Source: Sedimentisphaera salicampi
Lineage (GTDB): Bacteria > Planctomycetota > Phycisphaerae > Sedimentisphaerales > Sedimentisphaeraceae
DNA: 64,000 nucleotides
Direction of reading: 5' to 3'
NCBI RefSeq assembly: GCF_002117005.1
Contig: NZ_CP021023.1
Span: forward strand, 1,178,001-1,242,000
Program-made: the position numbers and the translations under genes
Notes under the pieces: generated by a model
Told to the model about the DNA's origin: nothing
Seen by the model: the letters and a program-made list of their open reading frames with translations, nothing else
The model's database searches: none
In this document: piece by piece, positions 37,148-46,345 of the stretch
Numbering within the stretch: the first letter of the stretch is position 1
How the letters are laid out: each line of letters begins with the position of its first letter

Positions 37148-39397
37148 TCAGCTTTGCGGATAGATGTTGTTTTCCATCCACTCAACCATAAGCAGTCTGA
37201 GGTCATAGATATCCTGCTTGCAGTCAGGAACTCCTTCAGGTCCGGTAATATCGAATTCCGGCCTGTCGAGACATTCTACCACATTTGCATCAGGATCGTA
37301 GTTTGTAAGGTCTATAACTTCTTCGTTGCTGAGAACATAGTTGAAGAGCTTAACCTCGTCGATATCGCCTGTAAATAAATTATTCCGACCCCTGTTTGAG
37401 CCAACGCTTATACTGCCGAAATTATTAGCGACAGATCCAGAACGTCCTTCGTAAACGCCGTTTACGTAGAAGTCTGTGCCTGCACCGTCGCAGCACATCA
37501 CAATATGGATCCACTCATCAGGATATACATCGGCTAGAACTAAGCTTCCGCCAGCTCCGTTGTATTCCCATGTTCCACCATCGCATTCAAGCTGGAAGTC
37601 GTCTGAGCTGCTGTCGTTGCTAAAGAAACCTGTCCAGCCAGGCTGATCAACTTCGGATGTCTTGGCCCAGATGGAAACTGAGAAGTTCTGGAAAGTCTGC
37701 TCTGAGGCAAACTGATTATCGAGGTAGTTTGAGCCGTTGAAGTGGAGGGCGTTGTTGCCGGCGAACCTTTCAAAAGAATTCGGGTCTCCGCCTTCAGCAG
37801 CGAGAGGATAGCTGCCTGTTTCATCAGTGCCGTCTGCCTCGAGTTTGTAATGAGCGAGCAGTTCTTTCATATCGAGCTCAGAATTGCCGCTGGCCTTAGA
37901 AGAGTGAACTGCATCGGTAATCACGCAGTAATACTCGGCTTCATCCGCTGTTGAGAAATCCAGCACAGATAGCTGATAGGTCTGCGTGCCAGCGTAGTCC
38001 GCTCCGTCTGTGAGGGCAATATCTGAAACACCGTCAACATACTTGAACCACTGATAGCTTGCGCCGTCGAGCTCTGTAGTTTCGATTATTCCGGTTTCGC
38101 CTTCGGCCACACTAGTGTAGCCCTGAGTATCGATGTTTACTGTGAGCGAGGCGTTATTCGTCTGGGCTGGAGGTTCTGCCAAGCCAGTGAGAACGCAGTA
38201 GTACTGAGCCTCATCGGAGTATATAACGTCTGAGATCGTAAGCTCGGAGGTGTCAGTGCCGGAGAACCTTGCCCCGTCAACGAGCATCTGGTCTTCACCT
38301 TCCTCAATGTACTTATACCACTGGTATCCGGTAGTATTATCGCCCGCCACAGAGAAAGTTGCCGTTTCATACGGATTAACCGTTGTATTATCCGGCTGGT
38401 CAGTTATTACGGGTGAAAGAGGGGTTGTGGTGAATGTCCAGACATCACCCTTTATAACATCGCCGCCAGTGAGCACCTGATCAACTCGCCAGAAGTATCT
38501 GGTGTCGTTATCAAAGCTGGAGGCAGGTGTAAGGGATTCGTTGCCGTCGGTGTAAGCAACGTTCTCCATTGTTCCTTCAAGGTCGATAATATTCGGCTCG
38601 TTTGTGGTGCTCAGAGAAGCATCAACGTAGTAAACATTGTAAGATTCAACATTATCCTCAGTGCTTATCCAGTGCAGCTCTGTATCGGTAGGTACAAGAT
38701 CAGCATCCCTTGCAGGAGATACGATTCCTGCAACATTCTGATCGATTCTTCTGATTTGATAGCCAATCAGATGCCCTCTATCCTGATCGTGGCTTCTACC
38801 CAAATGCCCGCTGAATTGGAAAGAGATTTCCGCATATCCGTCGGAGTTGGTATCATCAGCTGCTTCTGTTGTCCAAACAAAGCCCTGCTCGGCAAGGTAA
38901 GTCTGGCCGCCGTTAGAATGCTCTCTCTTCTGATACTGATCTCCTGTAGAAGGAAGAGTAATAGTGAGGCCTGTTTTACAATCCCAGCTCCAGTGATACA
39001 TATAGTACACTTCAAGCCTGTATTGTGCGCCGATTTCCAGGCCGTCTATGTCTTCTGAAGCAAATCTGAAGTCTTTCCAGCCTTGATAACCGGACTTTGC
39101 AACATTGAGTGCGTATCCAGTCTGCGCAGGGTTAGGGTTGGGAAGCGAATAATCAATCGGCTCAACCAACGTTACATTCTCGTCATTCACTGTAAAGGGA
39201 ACGCCGCTTATATATCCCATCTGAGGTATTTCTGCGCCTTCATTGAGAACACCCATATTATGGGCTCTTTCAAATGCACCTTCAGTCGAAACAAGAGTGG
39301 ATAGATCAGCGTTTTTAGTTGCATCAAAAGTTCCCGTAGCCGCAAAAGCGGGCAGAGCCAGCATTAGAGCCATCATTAAAATTATATATCTTTTCAT
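37148..39397 (-). CDS. Secreted Ig-like/LamG protein with half-dockerin tail (749 residues)
   Basis: Signal peptide MKRYIILMMALMLALPAFA; an N-terminal beta-domain (about 45-230) with YMYHWSWDCKTGLTITLP, distantly matching the SWSWCG domain of the next gene; an FN3-like block (about 230-325); two Ig-like repeats, both with YQWYKY and EAQYYCV/EAEYYCV; a LamG/concanavalin-like domain (about 510-690); and a C-terminal tail with DIYDLRLLMVEWM. It probably binds polysaccharide at the cell surface. AGGAGA precedes the ATG. Last gene of the operon headed by the sigma factor. Confidence 0.8.
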   Translation of the reverse strand: MKRYIILMMALMLALPAFAATGTFDATKNADLSTLVSTEGAFERAHNMGVLNEGAEIPQMGYISGVPFTVNDENVTLVEPIDYSLPNPNPAQTGYALNVAKSGYQGWKDFRFASEDIDGLEIGAQYRLEVYYMYHWSWDCKTGLTITLPSTGDQYQKREHSNGGQTYLAEQGFVWTTEAADDTNSDGYAEISFQFSGHLGRSHDQDRGHLIGYQIRRIDQNVAGIVSPARDADLVPTDTELHWISTEDNVESYNVYYVDASLSTTNEPNIIDLEGTMENVAYTDGNESLTPASSFDNDTRYFWRVDQVLTGGDVIKGDVWTFTTTPLSPVITDQPDNTTVNPYETATFSVAGDNTTGYQWYKYIEEGEDQMLVDGARFSGTDTSELTISDVIYSDEAQYYCVLTGLAEPPAQTNNASLTVNIDTQGYTSVAEGETGIIETTELDGASYQWFKYVDGVSDIALTDGADYAGTQTYQLSVLDFSTADEAEYYCVITDAVHSSKASGNSELDMKELLAHYKLEADGTDETGSYPLAAEGGDPNSFERFAGNNALHFNGSNYLDNQFASEQTFQNFSVSIWAKTSEVDQPGWTGFFSNDSSSDDFQLECDGGTWEYNGAGGSLVLADVYPDEWIHIVMCCDGAGTDFYVNGVYEGRSGSVANNFGSISVGSNRGRNNLFTGDIDEVKLFNYVLSNEEVIDLTNYDPDANVVECLDRPEFDITGPEGVPDCKQDIYDLRLLMVEWMENNIYPQS

Positions 39398-39447
39398 TAG
39401 ATTCTCCTGATATTTAAATTACATTTCTAACTTATACTGCTCAAACA

Positions 39448-41373
39448 TTACTCGCTGCACGCAGATGCAGGGTACAGTCCGCAGTTGTTCCATTCCAGAG
39501 CATACTGAACAAAATCAACGAGGGTGATCTTGCAGTCGCCGTTTACGTCGTACTGAATTGGATACAGGCAGGTCGTTCCGCCGGCAACATCAATATACTC
39601 CTGAGCAATTTCTTCGTCGCTTAGGGCATAGTTGTAGATCTTCACTTCATCAGCAAGGCCGATAAAGGTATTGCTCTCGGCGCGGTTGTGAAGGATCTGA
39701 ATCTTTTCAAAATCGCCTTCGAAATTCTCATTTTCGTTGTTGAGCGTTCCGTTACCGAATACCCTTGAAAACTCTCCGTCGTAAACGAGTGCTACATGGA
39801 ACCATTCTGAAATCTCTTCCACGCCTGCAACATCGCCGTTATAGTATCCAAGCTGGAAATCGCCGTTGTTTATAACGGCATCGTAATCGCCAATCGCCTC
39901 AGCATCTGCTGCCTTTGCCCACATCATCACTGTATATTGATCCAGAGTTTCAGTTGGGTCGAAGTAGTACGTGGCGTTATCGCCTTCCAGAGTAGTTTCC
40001 AGAGCAGATCCGCCCCCGAGGCCTGTGCCGAATTGATATGTCGGCTGGCTTGCAGTAAGGTCGTAGCCGCTTAGCGAGCTGTCTGTAAGATCGCCTTCGA
40101 ACTGATAGTATGCCCAGAGGCGTTCCGTCCAAACCTTTGCGTTGTTTGTCTGGGCGTCCGGCCCGTTTCCGCTGATAACGCAGTAATAATCGCCTTCATC
40201 AGCAAGCTGGGTATCAAGGATTGTGAGAGTATCAGTGGTTGTGCCTGCGTAGTCTGCTCCGTCTGACAGGGCAGTATCTGAAACGCCGTCAACATACTTG
40301 TACCACTGGAAGCTGGTTACGTCTTTGTGCTCGAATGTTATAGCGGTATCATCTCCCGGGGCAGTATAGTATCTCGGCTCGGGCTGCATTGTAACAGTAG
40401 GAGCGCCTGATTTGGTTGTAAATTTCCACCAAGGGCCTGTGATTGTTTCAGGATCGCCTGCGGCAGAGCCGTTCACGGATTCATCAACCCTCCAGTAGTA
40501 GTCGGTATTTAGGGAAAGGCCAGAGGGGCTATAGGTTGTAAATGTTCCGCCTGAATCGGCAACTGTAGTGGGTGTAAGCCCGCCTGCAGGCATATTAGGC
40601 TCTGTATGAACATAGACAAAGTGGTCTGTGATATCGGTTCTCGGCAGGCTTGTTTCCTGGTCAAGAGCCTTGCTCCAGCTTAACGTAAGATCAGTTTCCT
40701 GATTTGCTGCGCCATTTTCCGGAGCGGGATTATGAGCTGTTGAGGTTTCAGGAACCATCTTATGCAGAACAAACCCCATCACAAAACCCTGAGAGCCGTC
40801 GCCGTCGTTAAAATCGATTTCAACAGTCTCTTCTGCAGCCTGAGCTGTCCAAGTTCCTCGGATGATATCTGCCGTAGCTCCGGTGGCACCATCATTACCC
40901 CCTGAGTCCAGAAACGAGTTTCCGTCTTCGTCAACAGGGAGGATAAGGTCATATCCGCACCAGCTCCAGCTCGGGCCTACCAGAACCTGAATCCGATAAT
41001 CAGAGCCCGCCTCGAGATCTTCAAGTGTGATAGTTACAGATCCGTTCCAGCCGGATTGCAGTCCTGAACTGATAACGTTCTTAACTACATCGTTGGCTTC
41101 GGCGTCGTAGCTGTTGTCATACTTTGCCCCGTCCACAGGATCATCAAACCAGACGCCGTTCTGGGTTGTATTGGTGTAGTATGCAGCCCATGGGAAATCA
41201 CCACCCATTCCTGCCAGCGTTTTGGTCGGATTGCCCAGATTTTCAGCCTGCACCAAAATCCCGTCGGTAAACACCTCATCTGGGAAATCCAGATTCCCGT
41301 CAGAGCTGAATGTGGAGCATAGCCCCGTCGTTGCTGCAAAGCCAAGCAGCGTTAAAATTAATAGCTTTTTCAT
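39448..41373 (-). CDS. Secreted Ig-like/LamG protein with dockerin-like tail (641 residues)
   Basis: Signal peptide MKKLLILTLLGFAATTGLCS; an N-terminal domain with GPSWSWCG at 133, LPVDED and TGATAD, almost identical in these motifs to the GH128-like protein at 10260; FN3-like region (ETDLTLSWSKAL, YYWRVDESV); one Ig-like repeat (FQWYKYVDGVSD, YYCVISG); LamG domain; and tail DVNGDCKITLVDFVQYALEW. Strong AAGGAGAC ribosome-binding site. Shares overall design with the gene downstream, suggesting duplication. Confidence 0.82.
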   Translation of the reverse strand: MKKLLILTLLGFAATTGLCSTFSSDGNLDFPDEVFTDGILVQAENLGNPTKTLAGMGGDFPWAAYYTNTTQNGVWFDDPVDGAKYDNSYDAEANDVVKNVISSGLQSGWNGSVTITLEDLEAGSDYRIQVLVGPSWSWCGYDLILPVDEDGNSFLDSGGNDGATGATADIIRGTWTAQAAEETVEIDFNDGDGSQGFVMGFVLHKMVPETSTAHNPAPENGAANQETDLTLSWSKALDQETSLPRTDITDHFVYVHTEPNMPAGGLTPTTVADSGGTFTTYSPSGLSLNTDYYWRVDESVNGSAAGDPETITGPWWKFTTKSGAPTVTMQPEPRYYTAPGDDTAITFEHKDVTSFQWYKYVDGVSDTALSDGADYAGTTTDTLTILDTQLADEGDYYCVISGNGPDAQTNNAKVWTERLWAYYQFEGDLTDSSLSGYDLTASQPTYQFGTGLGGGSALETTLEGDNATYYFDPTETLDQYTVMMWAKAADAEAIGDYDAVINNGDFQLGYYNGDVAGVEEISEWFHVALVYDGEFSRVFGNGTLNNENENFEGDFEKIQILHNRAESNTFIGLADEVKIYNYALSDEEIAQEYIDVAGGTTCLYPIQYDVNGDCKITLVDFVQYALEWNNCGLYPASACSE

Positions 41374-41439
41374 TTAGGTCTCCTTAAAATAAGAACATTA
41401 AAATTATTAAACGACTAAAAGAAACAGCGCATCTTTGCG

Positions 41440-43080
41440 CTATTCGAACTTCAATTCAATTTCAGGATTCATAAACACTCCGTTATCCCCGCCGTTGGAA
41501 TTTCCGCCGTCGCAGAGGGCAAGGGTTAGGTATCTGGCGTCTTCAGGGATAGTTATATCCAGTTCAAACTGCTTGTCTTCGGGGACAATCTCCATCTTAG
41601 AAAATGCCGGCTCTCCGTCGAAGAGAACAAACACATCAAGCTTTGATTCGTGGGCTTCTGAGCCCGGTTTAATGTCAAATCCGCTTTTGAATCCGTCAAG
41701 CTTGAGAGGCCTCACCGTATTTCTTATCCTGCGAAGGTCTAGCGTAAATCCCAGATTGGCTGTAAACACAACCACCTCTTCATTCTCCACTGTAAAGAAA
41801 TTCTTGTTAAACTGTACAGGGAGGTTTGAGCCTTCTCTTCCCGCAGCTATGCCCCAAAATGAATCTCCCTGCGAGAGCCTCAGGGCTTTTGTTTTAAGGC
41901 CTTTGGAAGTTATCTTGATAGATTCGCTTTCGCCGTTTGATGAGAATATGCAGTCAACGTACTGGTTTTCTGGAAATTCTTTGAAAACCTGATAGGGCAT
42001 TCTCTGCACCTTGGAAACGTCCCCTGCCTCCATCTTCTGCTTCCACTCGTCTTTGAGGGGCAAGAGGCTGGATCTTTTTCCGGAACCAAAGCCGTCGCCT
42101 CCGCAAACTAAATCCGCAATCGATATACTCTGGCCTCTCCAAACCCCGAGACTGCCAATATTGATTTTTCTCGCAAATTTTGATGTATCCGGATCTGTGC
42201 TTGAGATTTCGCCCTTCTTATCAAGGCTTCTGGCGGCGGTACCGCTGATAGACTGCTGGATTTGACTGGAACTGACTTGAGCAGAGCCCTTTATCATCTG
42301 AACAGTTGTCTGTCCGTCTATGCCCGTTTCAACACCGAATTCAGTGCCGATGTCAACTACATCGCAGTTTTGAGTTTGAATCTTAAAACCGCTGGCCCTT
42401 TCAGGAACTTGAGCAAAAAACTTCCCGTAGCTGAGAAATGCGCTGTTTTTGCCTGTAAGGCGAACCTCAGCAGGCCCTTCTACAACAGCCCTCGTTCCGC
42501 TGATAAACTCAAACTCTGCAATCCCCTCGAAAATCCGCACATATCTGTCTGCATAGATCTCATTATTCTCGCCGATCTTGGTATCATCGCTGAAGTGAAC
42601 ATTATGGGTTTGCGTTAGCTTTCCTGCCTGAACTGGAATGAAATTCGCATATATCACAAGAAAGAGGATTGCCGCAACGCCGGATACCGCAAAGGCAAGG
42701 AGGCCCTTTGAATAACGCCTTTCTGTTTTATGAGGCTCAGGTTTTTTGAAGTTTATCTGACGAGAATTTTGCGATTTTTTCGGCAGTGGCGGCTGTTTTT
42801 CCTCGCTTCTGGCAATTTTATCCAGCTCGCTCTGCCCTGCTTTCTCTGTATGATTGTTTTCGCAGGCAAAGCCGGCAGTGTCCTCAAGGCCTTTAGCTAT
42901 CGCACTGCTGCATAAACAGTCGTGGATGTTTCTGTGCAGATATGCGGCTTTCGCAAAATAAACTGCATTCTCCCTGCTTTCTTCAATCCAATTTGAGAGC
43001 TCCTCAAGCTGCTGAACGGAAAGCTCTGAGCTGTTTATGAGATAAAGGGTGATGAGTTTTTCAATATTACTGCTGTCCAT
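41440..43080 (-). CDS. FecR-domain anti-sigma-like membrane protein (pair 2)
   Basis: 546 residues from the ATG at 43080, which overlaps the sigma stop by one base (TGATG). Cytoplasmic N-terminus with a Cys/His-rich patch, one membrane helix (GLLAFAVSGVAAILFLVIYA), FecR domain (GTRAVVEGPAEVRL, CDVVDIGTEFGVET) and a large C-terminal beta-sandwich like that of pair 1. It transmits a surface signal to the sigma factor. Sixty-six bases separate it from the secreted proteins downstream, its probable targets or partners. Confidence 0.85.
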   Translation of the reverse strand: MDSSNIEKLITLYLINSSELSVQQLEELSNWIEESRENAVYFAKAAYLHRNIHDCLCSSAIAKGLEDTAGFACENNHTEKAGQSELDKIARSEEKQPPLPKKSQNSRQINFKKPEPHKTERRYSKGLLAFAVSGVAAILFLVIYANFIPVQAGKLTQTHNVHFSDDTKIGENNEIYADRYVRIFEGIAEFEFISGTRAVVEGPAEVRLTGKNSAFLSYGKFFAQVPERASGFKIQTQNCDVVDIGTEFGVETGIDGQTTVQMIKGSAQVSSSQIQQSISGTAARSLDKKGEISSTDPDTSKFARKINIGSLGVWRGQSISIADLVCGGDGFGSGKRSSLLPLKDEWKQKMEAGDVSKVQRMPYQVFKEFPENQYVDCIFSSNGESESIKITSKGLKTKALRLSQGDSFWGIAAGREGSNLPVQFNKNFFTVENEEVVVFTANLGFTLDLRRIRNTVRPLKLDGFKSGFDIKPGSEAHESKLDVFVLFDGEPAFSKMEIVPEDKQFELDITIPEDARYLTLALCDGGNSNGGDNGVFMNPEIELKFE

Positions 43081-43658
43081 CACTTCATCCCCGAGGCCTT
43101 CATCACACAGTCTTTCAGAGCAAGCCTGATCCTGTGCATCAGAACGTAAATATTGTTTGTAGTCATCCCGAGCTTCTGGGCAATTCTTCCCGGCGCAAGG
43201 CCGCTGTAGTAATGCAGCTCTACGACCAGTTTCCATTTGCCCCTGAGTTTGGAAATGCATCTATTCAGCTCAGTCTTAAGAGAGGTTAAGTTCTCATTTT
43301 CCTGACAGTACACCTTCTCGAGCTGCTCTATCGCATCCTGCGAGAGGCATTTCTCCCTGCCCTTGCCTCTTTCGTAGTACCGAAGCACCTCATTCCTGGC
43401 AATACCAACTGCCCACGAAGTAAAAGAGCGGTTTCGGTCGTACTCGTCGAATTTGCTCACGAGGATAACAGCCACATTCTGAAGGATATCATCTGCATCC
43501 TGAAAATCAGGCACCAAAGTTGAAATAAATCCCGCTACAACGCTTTGGGCTCTGGTCCAGAGTACTGTAAGTTCTTCCTGGCTTTTTTGAGCCTTGTTTT
43601 TCATAACAAACCAAATAAATAAAAATTTGCTTTCACATAGTATTCCCTCCAATTGCAA
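43080..43658 (-). CDS. ECF-type sigma-70 factor (pair 2)
   Basis: 192 residues. Region 2 (DFQDADDILQNVAVILVSKF; RSFTSWAVGIARNEVLRYY) and region 4 (GKWKLVVELHYYSGLAPGRIAQKLG) as in pair 1. The start could be the ATG at 43658 or an internal one (MKNKAQKSQEELTVLW) 17 residues later, at 43604. It heads the operon sigma-FecR-two secreted proteins. Confidence 0.86.
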   Translation of the reverse strand: MQLEGILCESKFLFIWFVMKNKAQKSQEELTVLWTRAQSVVAGFISTLVPDFQDADDILQNVAVILVSKFDEYDRNRSFTSWAVGIARNEVLRYYERGKGREKCLSQDAIEQLEKVYCQENENLTSLKTELNRCISKLRGKWKLVVELHYYSGLAPGRIAQKLGMTTNNIYVLMHRIRLALKDCVMKASGMK

Positions 43659-43809
43659 ATTCCTTACAAAAAAAATTTAAGTTTAGAAAATTTTTCAAAT
43701 TTTATGTAATTTTTCTTGAATAATTTAATAAGGCTTGTTAATTTAAGCCATAAATGAATGAATGTCTATCTTATTCTTCAAGCAAATTAGTTGTGAAAGG
43801 TATTTGCAG

Positions 43810-44427
43810 ATGAAACGTTTTTTGGTTACTGCCGTTTTTGCTCTTGCTTGCATTCAGCAGGCCTACTCCGCAGGGATAATAATGAATATTTATCCTGAGG
43901 ACGGGGATGTTTTGGCAACGTTTAGCGGCAGTCTCGATCTTACGAGATTTTATGATTCCGGTTCTGTAGAGTATAGGCCAGGAGATGGATCTGGCGGTGA
44001 TTCGGCAGCGAATTTATACCCCAAAGAACCTTTTATTGTATTTGCAAGCAGCGAAAGCACAGGCGATTTAACTTTTATTACAGACTTTGACTCACAAGTA
44101 ACTGTTTTCGGTACAAGCGAATTGGTCTCTGCATCCAGCTTTTCTGGAAGTACTATGTTCTTATACGCCAGTGACACGAGTATTGAAACTCAACAACTTG
44201 GGTTTGATGACGCAGACATAGACGAAAACAATATAGTTCAAGTAAGCGGGACAGCAATATTTGAGAACAACACTATTTCCGGACTCGGGCTCAATCCGGG
44301 GACATACGAAATAAACGATTCTGATTTCGCAGAAGGCGAAAACTTCACGCTCACAATCACCCCCGAACCTGCAACTATCGCCCTTCTGGGGCTTGGCGGT
44401 GCGTTTATCAGAAAACGCAGGGCATAA
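43810..44427 (+). CDS. PEP-CTERM sorting-domain protein
   Basis: 205 residues from the ATG at 43810 (GAAAGG upstream). Signal peptide MKRFLVTAVFALACIQQAYS, a beta-rich body, and the C-terminal sorting signal TPEPATIALLGLGGAFIRKRRA: PEP motif, hydrophobic helix, then basic end. Exosortase cuts this signal and attaches the protein to the envelope or exopolysaccharide. No exosortase is in the window. Function of the body is unknown. Confidence 0.85.
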   Translation: MKRFLVTAVFALACIQQAYSAGIIMNIYPEDGDVLATFSGSLDLTRFYDSGSVEYRPGDGSGGDSAANLYPKEPFIVFASSESTGDLTFITDFDSQVTVFGTSELVSASSFSGSTMFLYASDTSIETQQLGFDDADIDENNIVQVSGTAIFENNTISGLGLNPGTYEINDSDFAEGENFTLTITPEPATIALLGLGGAFIRKRRA

Positions 44428-44445
44428 TACAGAGATTAGATTTAA

Positions 44446-44480
44446 GAAAAAGCCGCTGAATCGTTCAACAGCGGCTTTCT
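44446..44480. terminator. Bidirectional terminator between convergent genes
   Basis: AGCCGCTG at 44451-44458 pairs with CAGCGGCT at 44469-44476, with A on the left and TTCTTA on the right, so it can serve both the PEP-CTERM gene and the metF-type gene. Confidence 0.75.
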
Positions 44481-44504
44481 TATTTCAATTGTTTGCTTCA
44501 ATCG

Positions 44505-46334
44505 CTACTGAATTACAGAAATCGCAAGGTCCACTTTCCCGAACGGTGCGCTCACGGCAAGGCCTGCAATCTTATCGCGTATTGCCTCGATGGATTCTCT
44601 GGCTATATCGATTCCTGTCTTAGCGGCGTCTTCTTTGTTGTCCGCTTTGCCCATCCTGTCTATCAGCTCTTTGGGCACAACTATCCCGGGCACCTCATTT
44701 GCCATAAATTCAGCGTTCCGTTTGCTTGTAAACGGCCATATTCCTGCAATAACAGGGATCTCGTAGCCGCTTATGGCGTCTGTGAAGCGGAAAAACGTGT
44801 CCAAGTCGAATACGGGCTGGGTAACGCAGTATTCTGCCCCGGCTTCCACTTTCATTTTGTAACGTTCGATTTCTCTCTCGAAATCGTTCGCCCCGGGATT
44901 CACGCCCACGCCGATTGTCATTTTTGTGGCATCGGGCACCTCGCTGCCCGCTATATCCCTTGAGGAATTGAGCATTCTTGCCATCCTTGCCATGCCGATA
45001 GCATCCACATCAAACACGCCTGTTGCATCGGGATAATCGCCCACCTTCGGGGGGTCTCCGGTTACAAAGAGCATATCGTTTATGCCCATTGAGGCAGCAG
45101 CAAGCATATCAGACTGAAGCGAAATAATATTCTTATCCCTCGAACATACGTGGAGGATAGGCGATATGCCGGCCTGCTTTATTCTAACAGCAGTTGCAAG
45201 GGCAGACTGCCTGAATGATGCACGCGGACCATCGGGGATATTTATAGCATCCACCCCGGCAGACCTGCACTTTTCGGCCTTCTCCGCAGTGGACTCCAGC
45301 GAAATAGACCTGGGCGGAGTGATTTCCACTGTAGTTAGAAAATCATTATTCGCAAGCTTCCTGCCCACAAGGCTTCTCTCTTCGAGAGGAACAACGGGCT
45401 TTTCGAGCTTTTCATCCTGCCCGGATGCCTTAACGCTGTACACCCTTGCCTTCTGGTCTGCCTTTGAAACGCCCTTAACCGCCTTGGCAATCTCGCTTAT
45501 ATGCTCGGGAGTAGTTCCGCAGCAGCCGCCTATAATATCGGCGCCTTTCTCATACATCCGCTTGGAGTATTCCGCCATATATTCCGGCGTGCACATATAG
45601 ATGCTACGCCCGTCAACGTTCTGGGGAAGGCCTGCATTCGGCTGGATGCAGAATGGCTTGTCTGTAAGCTCTCTGGTTTCATCGAGCAGCTCAAGCATAT
45701 CCGAAGGCCCCATCCCGCAGTTGAAGCCGCAGGCGAATACGTTTTCCCTTTCCGCCACTCTTGCAAGAGCGGATTTAATTCGCTCTGCTCCGCGCTCACG
45801 CCAGTTCAAAGCCGGGCGGAGGGTAGCGATGATTTTTCTGTCTGTATTATCAGCAGCGGCATCCAGAGCAGCAAGCATAGCGTTTACATCTGCAAATGTT
45901 TCGAAAACCAGAAGATCCACGCCGGCCTTATCCAGCGCAGCTATCTGCTCTGCATACGCCCTTCGCACATCATCAAGGTAGTTATCGCTCTCTGCGGCAT
46001 CGCTTGCAGTGGAGGCCGAGCCCACAGAACCTGCCACAAGGGATTCGCCCGCACATTCACGCGCCAGCTCCGCTCCACGCATATTTATTTCTTCCACCTT
46101 GTCTGCAAGACCGAAACCTGCAAGCTTGATGCTGTTTGCCGCATAGGTGTTTGTTTCGAGGAAATCACATCCCGCTGCGGCATACTCAGTATGAATCTCT
46201 CTGATTAGATCCGGTTTTGTGAGGTTGAGTTCCTCAAAGCAGGCATTGATGAAAACGCCCTTTTGATACAGCATCGTACCAAAAGCACCGTCCCCAATTA
46301 CAACGCCCTTCTGTACTAAATTTTCAATTGGCAT
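44505..46334 (-). CDS. Homocysteine S-methyltransferase/methylenetetrahydrofolate reductase fusion
   Basis: 609 residues. N-terminal homocysteine-binding half (about 1-295) with zinc ligands Cys206 (GFNCGMGP), Cys271 and Cys272 (GGCCGTTPEHIS). C-terminal half (about 325-600) is MTHFR-like with TVEITPP, DAINIPDG, LFVTGDPP and CVTQPVFD. Bifunctional proteins of this type (YitJ in Bacillus) make 5-methyl-THF and help methylate homocysteine. It starts 11 bases after the pterin-binding gene stop, so the two are one operon; the cobalamin-binding part of a MetH system must be elsewhere. Confidence 0.93.
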   Translation of the reverse strand: MPIENLVQKGVVIGDGAFGTMLYQKGVFINACFEELNLTKPDLIREIHTEYAAAGCDFLETNTYAANSIKLAGFGLADKVEEINMRGAELARECAGESLVAGSVGSASTASDAAESDNYLDDVRRAYAEQIAALDKAGVDLLVFETFADVNAMLAALDAAADNTDRKIIATLRPALNWRERGAERIKSALARVAERENVFACGFNCGMGPSDMLELLDETRELTDKPFCIQPNAGLPQNVDGRSIYMCTPEYMAEYSKRMYEKGADIIGGCCGTTPEHISEIAKAVKGVSKADQKARVYSVKASGQDEKLEKPVVPLEERSLVGRKLANNDFLTTVEITPPRSISLESTAEKAEKCRSAGVDAINIPDGPRASFRQSALATAVRIKQAGISPILHVCSRDKNIISLQSDMLAAASMGINDMLFVTGDPPKVGDYPDATGVFDVDAIGMARMARMLNSSRDIAGSEVPDATKMTIGVGVNPGANDFEREIERYKMKVEAGAEYCVTQPVFDLDTFFRFTDAISGYEIPVIAGIWPFTSKRNAEFMANEVPGIVVPKELIDRMGKADNKEDAAKTGIDIARESIEAIRDKIAGLAVSAPFGKVDLAISVIQ

Positions 46335-46345
46335 AACAATCTCCT

